Source: Epiperipatus broadwayi (taxonomy: Eukaryota > Onychophora > Udeonychophora > Euonychophora > Peripatidae). From it: 64,000 nucleotides of DNA. Positions within the stretch are counted from its first letter, which is position 1; each line of letters opens with the position of its first letter. A program made the translations under genes and the position numbers. Positions 34,263-44,690 of the stretch are shown here, in pieces. Where the stretch lies: the NCBI GenBank assembly GCA_028023455.1, contig JAQFVV010000030.1:5906501-5970500 (forward strand), given 5' to 3'. A model generated the notes under the pieces. It ran no database searches, was not told where the DNA came from, and was given only the letters and a program-made list of their open reading frames with translations.

Positions 34263-34826
34263 ACAGGGTGGGCAAACTTAAAATTAGCATGATCGACTTT
34301 TATATTTATTATCTATCGGCGATCGACTTTTTGGGTGCAGTAGCATGGCATTTCGGGCAAAGACATTTGTCTCTATACATAGTAAAGAAATATAACTCAT
34401 CCCAGTCATTATGAAAATGATACGTTTTTTGTTTTTTAGCAACCATATTTTATCTAAAAATGAAGGGATTAAAATTTTTTTATAATAAAAATTTGTATTA
34501 TATAACAAATTCACCTTCAAACGTAGTAGGTTTTAATGCAAATTTCTTAGTTGCTAAATTTTTTAGAATAAGAGCAAAACAAAATATGTAAAAACATATA
34601 TAGATACTACATTATACTGCTGTTCGACCGCTATCATCGGCCAACCCAGTTATAGAGAAATACCTATAATTGCAAAAACAAACAAACAACAACAACTCAG
34701 TTATAGAATTTATAAATATAAATGTAAAAATAAAAAGATTCGGAATTCAGGCAACAGTAATCTGATGGCAGAAATGTCTGCGATCGACTGTCAAGCTGTG
34801 CGTGATCGACCGTTTGCCCACCCCTG
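34263..34826. mobile_element. Second hAT-type non-autonomous element
   Basis: Ends CAGGGTGGGCAAAC at the left and GTTTGCCCACCCCTG at the right, a well-known hAT terminal type. The 8 bp flanks GTCTAGAC and GTCTAGAA (34255-34262, 34827-34834) match at 7 of 8. GATCGAC recurs near both ends. No complete transposase; the 78-residue minus frame at 34284-34520 has no catalytic motif I recognise. Confidence 0.85.
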
Positions 34827-34944
34827 GTCTAGAATGTATCTATTCCAACTTTTTGTTTTAATTTGTAAATTTCAGAAGTTTTTTAATCAATTCATTTTTC
34901 TTGCCTATTAGACTATTTTCTTAATTCTAATATTTAAATTAATA

Positions 34945-35132
34945 CACTGTACAGGCTTACACACACCTGCACATATATAATGTAATATAAGGGATTCGAG
35001 CTCAGACTTTCACACAACCCTCAACTCTCCATGCCATCTCATATTGCTGAACCACCTGATCATACACATGTTGGAAAAACAAATAATCACCAATAAGCGT
35101 ATTTCATGCTAAACCAGCAATCATCAGTTGGT
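34945..35132 (-). repeat. Family A half unit
   Basis: From TGTACAGGCTTACACACACC and GGGATTCGAGCTCAGAC to CAATCATCAGTTGGT, ending exactly at the stem I 5' strand of the ribozyme. Truncation is therefore next to the hammerhead. Confidence 0.78.
35089..35132 (-). ncRNA. Hammerhead ribozyme core (family A), 5' flank truncated
   Basis: ACCAA-CTGATGA, stem II TGCT-GGTTT-AGCA, GAAA, triplet TUA, TTGGT. All core nucleotides are present. Stem III is reduced to the A15.1-U16.1 pair, and the distal stem I partner is missing because the repeat ends here. Confidence 0.68.
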
Positions 35133-36954
35133 AACGTTATTGTTCTATTCATCGCCATATTGTTTAAATCCCTGAAGTATCTATCATTGTGCTACTTTAG
35201 TTACTCATAGCATCTTGGTTTAAATGCACTGATTTAAAGTTATAAAATACCAGATAAATCAAAGACTAGTGAAGAAAAGTTTTAAACACTCTCCCAGAAT
35301 ATATATATATATATGCTCTCAGAAAAAGCTATCTAGGAAATTATAAGGTTGTGCGGATCTTTATTATAATATTTATAAGCGTTCAGGTTAATGATATAAT
35401 TTATAAATAGTTGAATGTATATAATTTAATATTCGAGACGATTTTCCTCCCTTCATTTATATAGTATAATTTTTATTATCTTTACAAATAAAAACTAATT
35501 AATGAAATAGAAATATAAGCTAAGAACACCTGAGATCTTATTTTGTCATGTATTTATATATTGTATAATATTACATATAGATTGCACTGTTTATATGTTA
35601 AGTCCTTTCCCCCAGGCGGATTGGTGCATTAAATAATAAAATATTATAACCAAATGATAATGCCTGGCAATAAATCGAAGTTAGCGATTATATGACACCT
35701 CTTTTAAAATAATTCTTTATAATATTTATTATCTCTATGAAATAAAAAAATATATCCAAACAAAGGAAAAGAAAATATGAAATCTTGATTTTGAAAGATT
35801 TTACTTTTATCATTAAAATGTATATATGTGAAATAATAATTATATACGCCTACTTTTTATCAATTTTATTTCATAGTAATGACCTTAACATTGAGTTAAA
35901 TAATCAAGTCTCCTAATTGCTTTTGTCTTTAAATTTTTTTACTTGATTTATTTTTGGAGAAAACTTATGATCACGCATATACACTATAAAGATAGGAAGC
36001 AAAAAAAAATAATACCTTATTAAAATTTGAATTGACCCAAAAATTTGATAGTGACAAATTTAATTGATTTTTTTTAAAAAAGCAAGACACACACACACAC
36101 TTATAAAGGTTGACTTTAGTTGTTTTAAAAAAAGTCTTATAGTTTTGTCACAAATTAAAATAATAATAGGTTAAATATATAACAGTTCTCAAATAAAAAA
36201 GAAAAGAAACCTGTCACAGGAAGAGAAAACATTTAGTAAGGTCATTCCTTCTAGGCAAGATGGGTGCAATTATTCTTTTAAAATTTTAAATTACAAAAAA
36301 AAAAAACTTGTTTTAATTTTTTTAAAAAAGTTTTTTTTAATAAATTGAAATAATTTTATGATGATATAACAACATTCTAAAACTCCTCACTATCTATCTC
36401 CTTAGGGTTCAAAAAAATATTATGAAGGTAGGCATTTCTGTTCTAGACCAATTTCTATATATATTCAATGCATTTTGAAAAATATCTTAAACTGTGTAAT
36501 TAATTCGTATTTGTTATGAAAGATAATCAGCAAACTAATCAGCAAAGATGATTAATAATAATTAATTGATCTATTTTAGGTTGATGATCCCTGTCCACCA
36601 ATAAAATTCAAAATTTTTGCCATTTGATTTGATTCTACCGAATTCTCAGACGGAGCAAATTAATCTGAATTATAATTCTTTTTACAAAATTATTCAACCA
36701 ATCACTATTAAAATATAGAAAAAAACTTTTGTGTTAACTACTACAATTAATAACCTAGACCCAAGTTATTTTGTATATGAACATTATAAAATAAAAATTG
36801 TAATTATAATAAGAGATGAATCTTTGTGATTTATCTTTGCAAACAAACCTTTATGCCAATAAACTGAACTATCTGTCTTAGAATGTAGCATTCATTCATT
36901 CTACTATTCTCACTAGATAAGAAATGGAAAATCTAAACTTAAATAAATTTAATC
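35133..36954. other. No gene seen
   Basis: Very AT-rich, with AT and CA dinucleotide runs (35298-35312, 36088-36101). Nothing coding. Confidence 0.45.
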
Positions 36955-37075
36955 AAAGGGATTTGAACTCGGTCTTTATCAGTCTATTCATCCTCTACTA
37001 AATCTCAAGCAACCGATACACACATGACCACACACATGTTAAAAAGATACACGATCCTCAATTCAGAAGCTGAAC
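36955..37075 (-). repeat. Family A short fragment
   Basis: GGGATTTGAACTCGG, CACATGACCACACACATG, AAAGATACACGATCC. Ends before the ribozyme region. Confidence 0.6.
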
Positions 37076-37577
37076 AAAGTAAAGTTTAGATGCTATTAAC
37101 AGTGCAGTATAGGAAAAACATTTTTATCAAGAGCTATATTTTATATGGAACAGAATTATATAACACCTAAACATTGTTTATAAAATATTAATCTATTGTT
37201 GATGGAAAGACAACCCAGATTCAACCTTTGACTTGATGCTTTTAAAGGAATCATAATAGCTCAACAAATATTGAAAGCAGATTATTGGCAAGGTCATGGA
37301 ACATATGTAACATTATTTTCATATTTCTCACATACTTGGTTTTATAAATTGTAGCATTAGCATTCTTCAAAAATATAAAGTTTGTCTGGAAATAATATTT
37401 ACAGTATGAATTGAAAGTGGATTGTCAAAATTTTCAACAAAGCTTGAGATGTTATGATTCTGTTTAAAGCAATGATTGGGCAGAGAGAATCCTAAAATAG
37501 CTTCCACGTTATTGACTTTTATGTTTAATATTTGGCTGAAAAAATTTTGTTGATAGACTTTTTTTGATTAATTGAGA

Positions 37578-38275
<698 letters not shown>

Positions 38276-38511
38276 TTACCCAAGTATGTGGTCTTCATTT
38301 TAAAATTCAACCTCAACTCTCTTCCCACCAATTCCTTTCTAGTTCTCAAAAGAGGTTTCACCAGCCTTGACACTACTTGCCAACTCTGTAGATCGAGGAA
38401 TCCATCCATCACCTAATAAATGACTGTTTCCCCCTCAATCCAATAAGAGTTTATATTGCAAAAAATGTATCAATCAACATCAACATTATCCTAGATCTTC
38501 AGAAAGCCATC

Positions 38512-38730
38512 AACACTGGTACGTTTTTCGTCATAAAACTTTCCACCTTCCTTGTCTTCGGCATTTGGCTGACCAGATGCAAATGCATATTTGGTTAGGC
38601 CAGCTTCTGAGTACTCAAGACTTTTATAAGCATCATCAAAACCACAGCAGCCAGACATCAAACTCTGGCTCCTGATTGTCTTGTCAAAGACACATGGTTG
38701 AGAGTAACTTTTCCGGAAATCTAACCTGTA
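38512..38730 (-). pseudogene. Coding-like island, unidentified
   Basis: Minus-strand frame of about 72 codons to a TAG, beginning after a possible splice acceptor (TTGTGATACAG). It reads QPCVFDKTIRSQSLMSGCC, then FDDAYKSLEYSEAGLTKYAF and ASGQPNAEDKEGGKFYDEKR. Composition is balanced, unlike chance frames here. On the same strand at about 38290-38410 another piece reads GWIPRSTELASSVKAGETSF. Could be an old transposon or a gene relic. Not recognised. Confidence 0.35.
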
Positions 38731-38789
38731 TCACAAGAACTTTCCTTTTTTATGCAGCTCATACCATTGATTATGAACATGTAAAGACT

Positions 38790-39216
38790 TTCCCCAGATT
38801 CTAGTAACTTATTGTACATGTTTTTCATTTGCTTTCTTTTTTTCTTACTCCTCAATAAACTTCTAGCTTATATATATAAATAGTGAAAGAGGAGACTACT
38901 GGGCAGAAAGAATTTAGCTAGCTTTCCATTTATCAAACAAGTATATAGATTGGTTAGCTAGATCAGCAACGTGGAAAGCATCCTAAACGTGCCTAGAAAT
39001 TTTTAGTTGGCTGAAAAAATTTCCGAATTCACCCAAATTTGAATCCCACTATTATATAATAAGAATAATATATTTATGTACAGATAATTTCATAAGTACA
39101 GCATTATAGCAATAATGTATATTATTAAAACTAAAATGTATATTAAGAAAGGAAGAAGTAATACGAATAATAATACTCATAGGAAATCAAAGTTAGTTTA
39201 ATAGATTGCTAATATA
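38790..39216. other. No gene seen
   Basis: AT-rich unique sequence. Confidence 0.4.
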
Positions 39217-39355
39217 TTGTACAGGCTTAAACCTGTATTTATATATGTAATATATGCGGAATTCGAACTCAGACTTTCATACGACCCATTACTCTCATTG
39301 CCATCTCATATTGCTGACCCACCTGATCGCACACATGTTGAAAAGATAAATAATC

Positions 39356-39399
39356 ACCAATATACGCATTTTATGCTAAACCAGCAATCATCAGTTGGT
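39356..39399 (-). ncRNA. Hammerhead ribozyme (family A), G12 mutated
   Basis: ACCAA-CTGATGA, TGCT-GGTTT-AGCA, then AAAA instead of GAAA, stem III ATG-CG-TAT, triplet AUA, TTGGT. One invariant base is lost. Confidence 0.7.
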
Positions 39400-39769
39400 C
39401 TAGATTACTATCCTCACACATATATACAATCAGTGCTCTCATACTTTAATGGACAGGCTTCAAACTATTCCAACTCACAACTCTTCAGCCTTCCATTTCA
39501 TTGAAAATCTGATGATGGAACGTTCAAAGCCCTTGTTAGTGCCAAGGTTGTCATTTTAACCATGTAGACATTAGTCATTCTGACCCCTCATGTACAGGAG
39601 AATAATCCATTTATACATATCTTTTACACATTGTACAGGCTTAAACATGCATTTATATATGTAATATATGCGGGAATCGAACTCAGACTTTCACATGACC
39701 CACTACTCTCAGTGCTATCTCATATTGCTGACCCACCTGATCACACACATGTTGAAAAGATAAATAATC

Positions 39770-39813
39770 ACCAATATACGCATTTCATGCTAAACCAGCA
39801 ATCATCAGTTGGT
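39770..39813 (-). ncRNA. Hammerhead ribozyme, type I (family A), intact core
   Basis: ACCAA-CTGATGA, stem II TGCT-GGTTT-AGCA, GAAA, stem III AUG-CG-UAU (three pairs, 2-nt loop), cleavage after AUA, TTGGT. Distal stem I pairing (ATTATT with the strand near TAATCTAG) is weaker because this subfamily has a few changes. As the second unit of a tandem it could act with its neighbour as a dimer. Confidence 0.8.
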
Positions 39814-39945
39814 CTAGATTACTATCCTCACACATATATACAATCAGTGCTCAGCTTTATATTAAGATAGCCAATCTTCATACTTTAATGGACAGACTTC
39901 AAACTATTCCAACTCACAACTCTTCAGCCTTCCGTTGGCAAGTTT

Positions 39946-40440
39946 GCTGAGCTCAAGTAAATCGTATCAATACATGATAATCTATAACAGTTTTTAAAAA
40001 ATAAACTAATGAATAACGTTTAAGGAAAAAACAATTGACGATGTACTGACAACAATCCCTGTTCATTTTATCAGAACTCCCCCTCCTCTCTTCAAAACAA
40101 ATTTATCTTTTTTGATTGACCATTTAAACAAAAACGTCAAAAAATAGCATTACTTATATTTTTAAGGTTCTAAATGGCATCAAGATAAATTTTAGTTTTA
40201 GAGACATTAAGATTTCTATTTGTAGGGTGAATTTTTTTGCAGAAAAAAATAGAAATCAGTACCTTATTAAGACAAACTATAAAATTTGTTTCCTTTATTG
40301 GCCACGTGTTTAATGGCAGGATAAAATGTATGATGGAGACATTGAGCAAGTTCGGTAAACAAAAGATTTTCTTATGTCATTTTAAATAGAGCTCGTGTGT
40401 TTCAAATATATATTAAAATTTTTTTTAATTAATAAAAATC
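39946..40440. other. No gene seen
   Basis: AT-rich unique sequence. Confidence 0.4.
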
Positions 40441-40442
40441 AT

Positions 40443-40616
40443 TCACAAACTATTAATTCTTATTAAGCACGATGTCAGCACGTAATACTTATATAAAGCT
40501 AAAACCTCAGTACATGCGATTTGAGTGCTTAATTTTAGCAAGAGAAATCTCTCCAAATTAAGCACTCAAGGCGCATGTACTGAGATTTTAGCATTATATA
40601 AGTATCACAAACTATT
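40443..40616. mobile_element. Foldback retroposon-like element F3
   Basis: Palindrome 40482-40608: AATACTTATATAAAGCTAAAA with TACATGCGATTTGAGTGC pairs with its complement around AGAGAAATCTCT. Flanked by TCACAAACTATT at 40443-40454 and 40605-40616, a 12 bp direct repeat. As in F2, about 27 unpaired bases containing AGCACGATGT precede the left arm (F2 has AGCGCGATGT), so the two are the same kind of element. Confidence 0.7.
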
Positions 40617-41190
40617 GTAATGTTTTTTTTATTTTATAAAAATACATTCTCGCACATTTACATATATATATATTACTTAATATCATTCCAAACAGGAAAT
40701 GAAATATAATAATATATGTATAAAAACAATCACAATCTTCTTTCTACTATTAATGAAGATCTTAAGAATTTATTGCTCGATCTCAGTTTCTATTGTTTAC
40801 AGACTCTTTCAAATTATAAAATCAATCTTTGCAAATCACTTAATACGTAAAAATTATTTGAAAAGCAAATTTAATAGAGAATATTCGACATCAATACTAT
40901 ATTAGTAAAAAAAAAAAAAATCCATTCTTGTATGTTTGTTCGTTAAATTCTGCCTAAGGTTAACTGTTAGTAATATTAATTATTTTTGTTTAACAATTTA
41001 GAATGTTATTTAATTAATTATTGTGAGGGTTGGAGAAACACTCTTTCATTTTAGCTTAGCAAAGCAAATAAATTAGACAAAATATAGTCAGAACAAAAAA
41101 AAAGTCCTGATTCAAAAAAAAATTGAAAAAAAAAAACTGCTTCAAGATATGAATAACTTTTTTTTTTTGTCAAAAGCTTTATTGTCTTGG
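40617..41190. other. No gene seen
   Basis: Very AT-rich. The 68-codon frame at 40699-40905 has no recognisable motif. Confidence 0.4.
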
Positions 41191-41191
41191 T

Positions 41192-41305
41192 TTTTTTTTT
41201 TTCATATGTCATGGCATCGGCCGAGACGCGAACCAACAACCGTCTGCAACCAACTACTTGCTTGCAAGGCAGCTGCGATAACATCTCGGCTAACAACGCT
41301 TAAAT
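41192..41305 (-). mobile_element. tRNA-derived SINE, copy 5
   Basis: The minus strand starts GCGTTGTTAGCCGAGATG, has GTTGGTTCGCGTCTCGG as B-box region, and ends GATGCCATGACATATG with an A-run. A target-site duplication is not obvious, because both flanks are A/T-rich. Confidence 0.82.
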
Positions 41306-41574
41306 TTACATTCTTACATCGTATATTATACAAATATTAACCGTATATTGTTATATCTAAATGATTAATTGCTATAAAAAACAAAGTTGTCATGTTACAT
41401 AAATCCATGAGATGAATAACTGCTGTTACAAGTCCATGATCACAATTCGGAATAATTTACCAATTTCAGAAATCCAATATAAATGTCATTCAATAGTTAA
41501 TCTCAAGTTCTAGAAAGCAATCGTTGATATACAGTGTAAACTCGAATTTTAAAGATGATTAATTAACATTTGAC
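41306..41574. other. No gene seen
   Basis: AT-rich spacer. Confidence 0.3.
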
Positions 41575-42035
41575 CATAAACATTACATGACCACCACTTT
41601 TTATGCTTGTGTATAACAGTTTTAAAACAGGCAAAACACTATACGTATTGCCACACACATCAAGCTAGAGTAATGAATGGGTGCCAGAAGGCTTGTGCAT
41701 AAAATCCCCATCTAGTGCCTACTCATCCAATATCCCCAGACTAGTTTCTGGCTTGTGGCCCAGTGAGGAGCATTGGAACTGAGAGCATTGCACCTAGATC
41801 TTATGCACCTAGATCTTAGGATCCTAAGATCTAGGTGCAGTGCTCTCAGATCCAAGGCTCCTCACTGACGAAGGCCACAAGCCAGAAACTAGTCTGGGGA
41901 TATTGGATGAGTAGGCACTAGATGGGGATTTTATGCACAAGCCTTCTGGCATCCATTGATTACTCTTGCTTGATATGTGTGGCAATACATATAGTGAGTT
42001 TTGCCTGTTTAAAACATTTGTCCATAGTATCTTGT
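41575..42035. repeat. Family B inverted dimer (near-perfect palindrome)
   Basis: The left arm starts CATAAACATTACATGACC and ACAGGCAAAACACTATACG. The right arm ends GTGAGTTTTGCCTGTTT. The arms meet at about 41820 in CTTAGGATCCTAAG. Internal blocks (CCCCAGACTAGTTTCTGG and its complement) match almost base for base. The left-arm ribozyme has a 5-base deletion; the right-arm one is intact. Long arms with a minimal loop could form a cruciform. Confidence 0.92.
41850..41908 (+). ncRNA. Hammerhead ribozyme, type I (family B), intact
   Basis: Stem I: ATCCAA (41850-41855) with TTGGAT (41903-41908), internal loop GGC / TA, then TCCTCA with TGGGGA. Core: CTGACGA 41865-41871, stem II GGC-CACAA-GCC (41873-41883), GAAA 41885-41888, stem III A-U and C-G with loop TA, canonical GUC with cleavage predicted between 41894 and 41895. 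The outer stem II position is A-A. Every required core base is present. Confidence 0.9.
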
Positions 42036-42099
42036 CATCTTTATTTATGATAAGATTCATTATTAGTGGCAACCTAGGTTTAGATTAGAAATACTTTAT

Positions 42100-44690
42100 T
42101 GAAATTAGTATTCTCAATAACTTAGTTTGGTATGCATGCACTCTGTTCCTACTTGAAAACTGCTATTAATAAGTAATCTTCAGTATAACCTAGGATCTCA
42201 ACTTCGAGTTGCTCAAAGGCCCGAATGTCTAGACTGGCAGGATTAGTAAAAAGGTTTTCTCATATGTCACCTGTGGCTGGCACTAGTGATATGCCAACTG
42301 TACAGGCTTTTCTCTGCACTGATGTGGACCAATGTTTTCCACCAGGATAAATGGCATGCTGTAGGGTCCCTTCCATAATTACCTTTCCCCGAATTAAAAT
42401 TCTAAGATAATTCTGCTGTATTTCTTTATCTGTTATTCTCTTAGAGATGATGAGGCGAAGCTACACTTCATATCGGTTCTGCCCCCATCTACCCTTATAT
42501 TTGTCACAAATGATCAGGCTTCTATCTTCATTGAAGTAAGTACTGCTTTTTGTCTCGACTTCATCATTAGAATCTGTTTTCTAGATTGTCCTGTATCATT
42601 TCAAGATTGTAATACATTTCACTAATTTTGTCATTTCTCTTGGATATATTTTCCTGATTTTTATTGATCTTATCTGCAGAGTTTAATAATTGAGGCAAAA
42701 CTAGCGTTGGTTCATGATTATCTGATTTTGACTTCTTTCCCTTCATTTTTGAATTACATTGATCATTTTCTGCGCAACTTTTATCTGAGTCTGAGCTTGC
42801 ATTTGAAAAAAGAAAGGATGGGGAGCTTTTAGATCCATTTTGCCCCTTTATTGATTTCCTTTTGTACTTGGGACACAACAAATAGGACTATTCTGTGTAT
42901 GACATAACAGCATTATGTCCCAGAAAAAAATCAGTCTGGTTTCTTGAACTCTCAGATCTGAACTTAGAATCGCTGAAGTTTTTGTTAAATCAGTTTGGTC
43001 TGATAACAGAAGATTAGTTATTTGAGGTTGTGTATATTTTGGAGTTTGCAAATCTGGCATCTTGTTAAGTTCTGAGAGATCTGACATAAGTAGGTCATCT
43101 GATTGTGATTGTTGTGCATCTTCATGAGAGTGTAAAGTAGCATGCTTTGATCGTTGGAGCAGTTGCATGACATTGGTGGAATTTTGATCTTCTAAAATTG
43201 CAGTGATTGCATAATCTCCCAGGATAATATTTTACCAAATGCATATGCAACCGGCAAAAAAAAAAAACACTGCAGTGGTATGCCCTGAAACAAAATTATC
43301 AGTGAGGCAGACTCAGCACAGTGAATTGTATAATAGCCAATGGAGATGTTTCTTTGGTTAGAGCAATTGAAAAAATAGCAGAGTTGGTTAATATGGGCAT
43401 TTGAGCTTTTTTTTCAAGGATATAATTATATCTTATGATTGCCATAGGGTTTTAGCAGTTTCTGTAAATCAGCCTTTCCAAAATTCAAGTAACAGTCTCT
43501 GATATGGTCAGACAATATGATGAGTCTGTCCATATCAACTGCAACCACAACCAAGTCATTCAGGAATTTCAGGGAATTTTGCACAATTTGCTTCTGAAAT
43601 AAATCAAGACATTCAATTATGATGAACCTATTATTAGGGTGCCAGAGAAATTTGTGCATATGTATTCATAAATTCTTAGATGTAATCACTTTACATAGAT
43701 TATCGGTGGGAAATGTAAATAGGTTTTTTTGATTATTTGTAAGTGCAAGGATGATCATTTTCTCACCATGATAGATCAAAAATGACCTATGTAACTGATC
43801 AGAAATGGTATTAAAATATAAGATTAAATTATTGATTTCAGACTGATTCAGGCTTGTACAAGGCATACCCTCTTTTAATATCTTATTAAGTAGCTCTTCT
43901 GTTTTATCTCCATCAAATAAATTAAATAAATCACTATCTGTATGATATTTATTCATAGGCTGCAAACTAGGTTTGTTGGATGAAGATTGGATTATTTTAG
44001 CATAGAATGTTTTGTGCACCTTGTCCTCATTTATAATAGATTGTGTAGATGCAGAAACAGCTTCGATGCAAGTTTCTTTGTTAGGAGTATTGAGGTTTAA
44101 GCATGGGATCTTAATATTATTTTGATCAATATCTTTCTTAAGGTTTCTAACATTAACATTATCTTTTTGAATTTCTAGAAACTCTTCTATTTTAATAATT
44201 TCTTCACCTTTTTCAGAGCTAATAGAATTTTCTTCAAAATAAAAATCATTGGACTTTGTAGGAGATTTATTGTGCTTAACATCTTTTTGATTAATATTTT
44301 TAGGATAACTTTTGTAACTTTTATTTCTTACTGTCACTTTCACAGGCTTTCTATCATTATTAACATTATTAATGTTCCTTTTATTAAAAACCCTATTATT
44401 ATTATTTTTAACAATGTCTGTAAAAGCTTTATTTTTTTAAGAAAAGGGTTCAGATTTAGAATTAGTATTTATTAGAGATAGATATTCACTAGCATTAACT
44501 TTTTCATTTAAAGAAGTAAGTAGAAAAGATTCCATACAATCTTTTATGAGTGAGCTTGACCTTTGATTAGCATTATCCATGGAATCCATATTATTTGCTG
44601 ACTCATTGCTGCTTACTGTTGTATCTTTGAAATACTCAGAGTTAAGATTACTATCAATACTCATCTTTTGTACTAACATTAGTACAGGCT
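42100..44690 (-). pseudogene. Decayed intronless coding region, unknown product
   Basis: The minus strand carries consecutive coding-like pieces: 44437-44679, 43666-44343, 43426-43659 (in frame with the previous, separated by one TGA), 42848-43168, 42567-42881, and on to about 42170 (VIMEGTLQHAIYPGGKHW, SLVPATGDI) with more stops. Pieces are Ser/Asn/Lys-rich upstream and more globular at 43426-43800 (SFLIYHGEKMIILALTNNQ, HKFLWHPNNRFIIIECLDLF). A TTTTATTTTATTTTAG acceptor-like tract precedes the first ATG. Could be a gag/ORF1-type protein or a retrocopied gene. I do not recognise it. Confidence 0.55.

Larger units (their letters stand above)
39217..39945 (-). repeat. Family A direct tandem, 414 bp period
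   Basis: TGTACAGGCTTAAACCTG at about 39218 recurs as TGTACAGGCTTAAACATG at about 39632. The ribozyme cores lie at 39356 and 39770, exactly 414 bp apart. The second unit is cut near 39935 (CTTCAGCCTTCCGTTGG). The unit order is terminal block, GGAATTCGAACTCAGAC, ribozyme region, AGTGCTC, CTTTAATGGACAGGCTTC, GATGATGGAACGTTC, tail. Confidence 0.9.
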
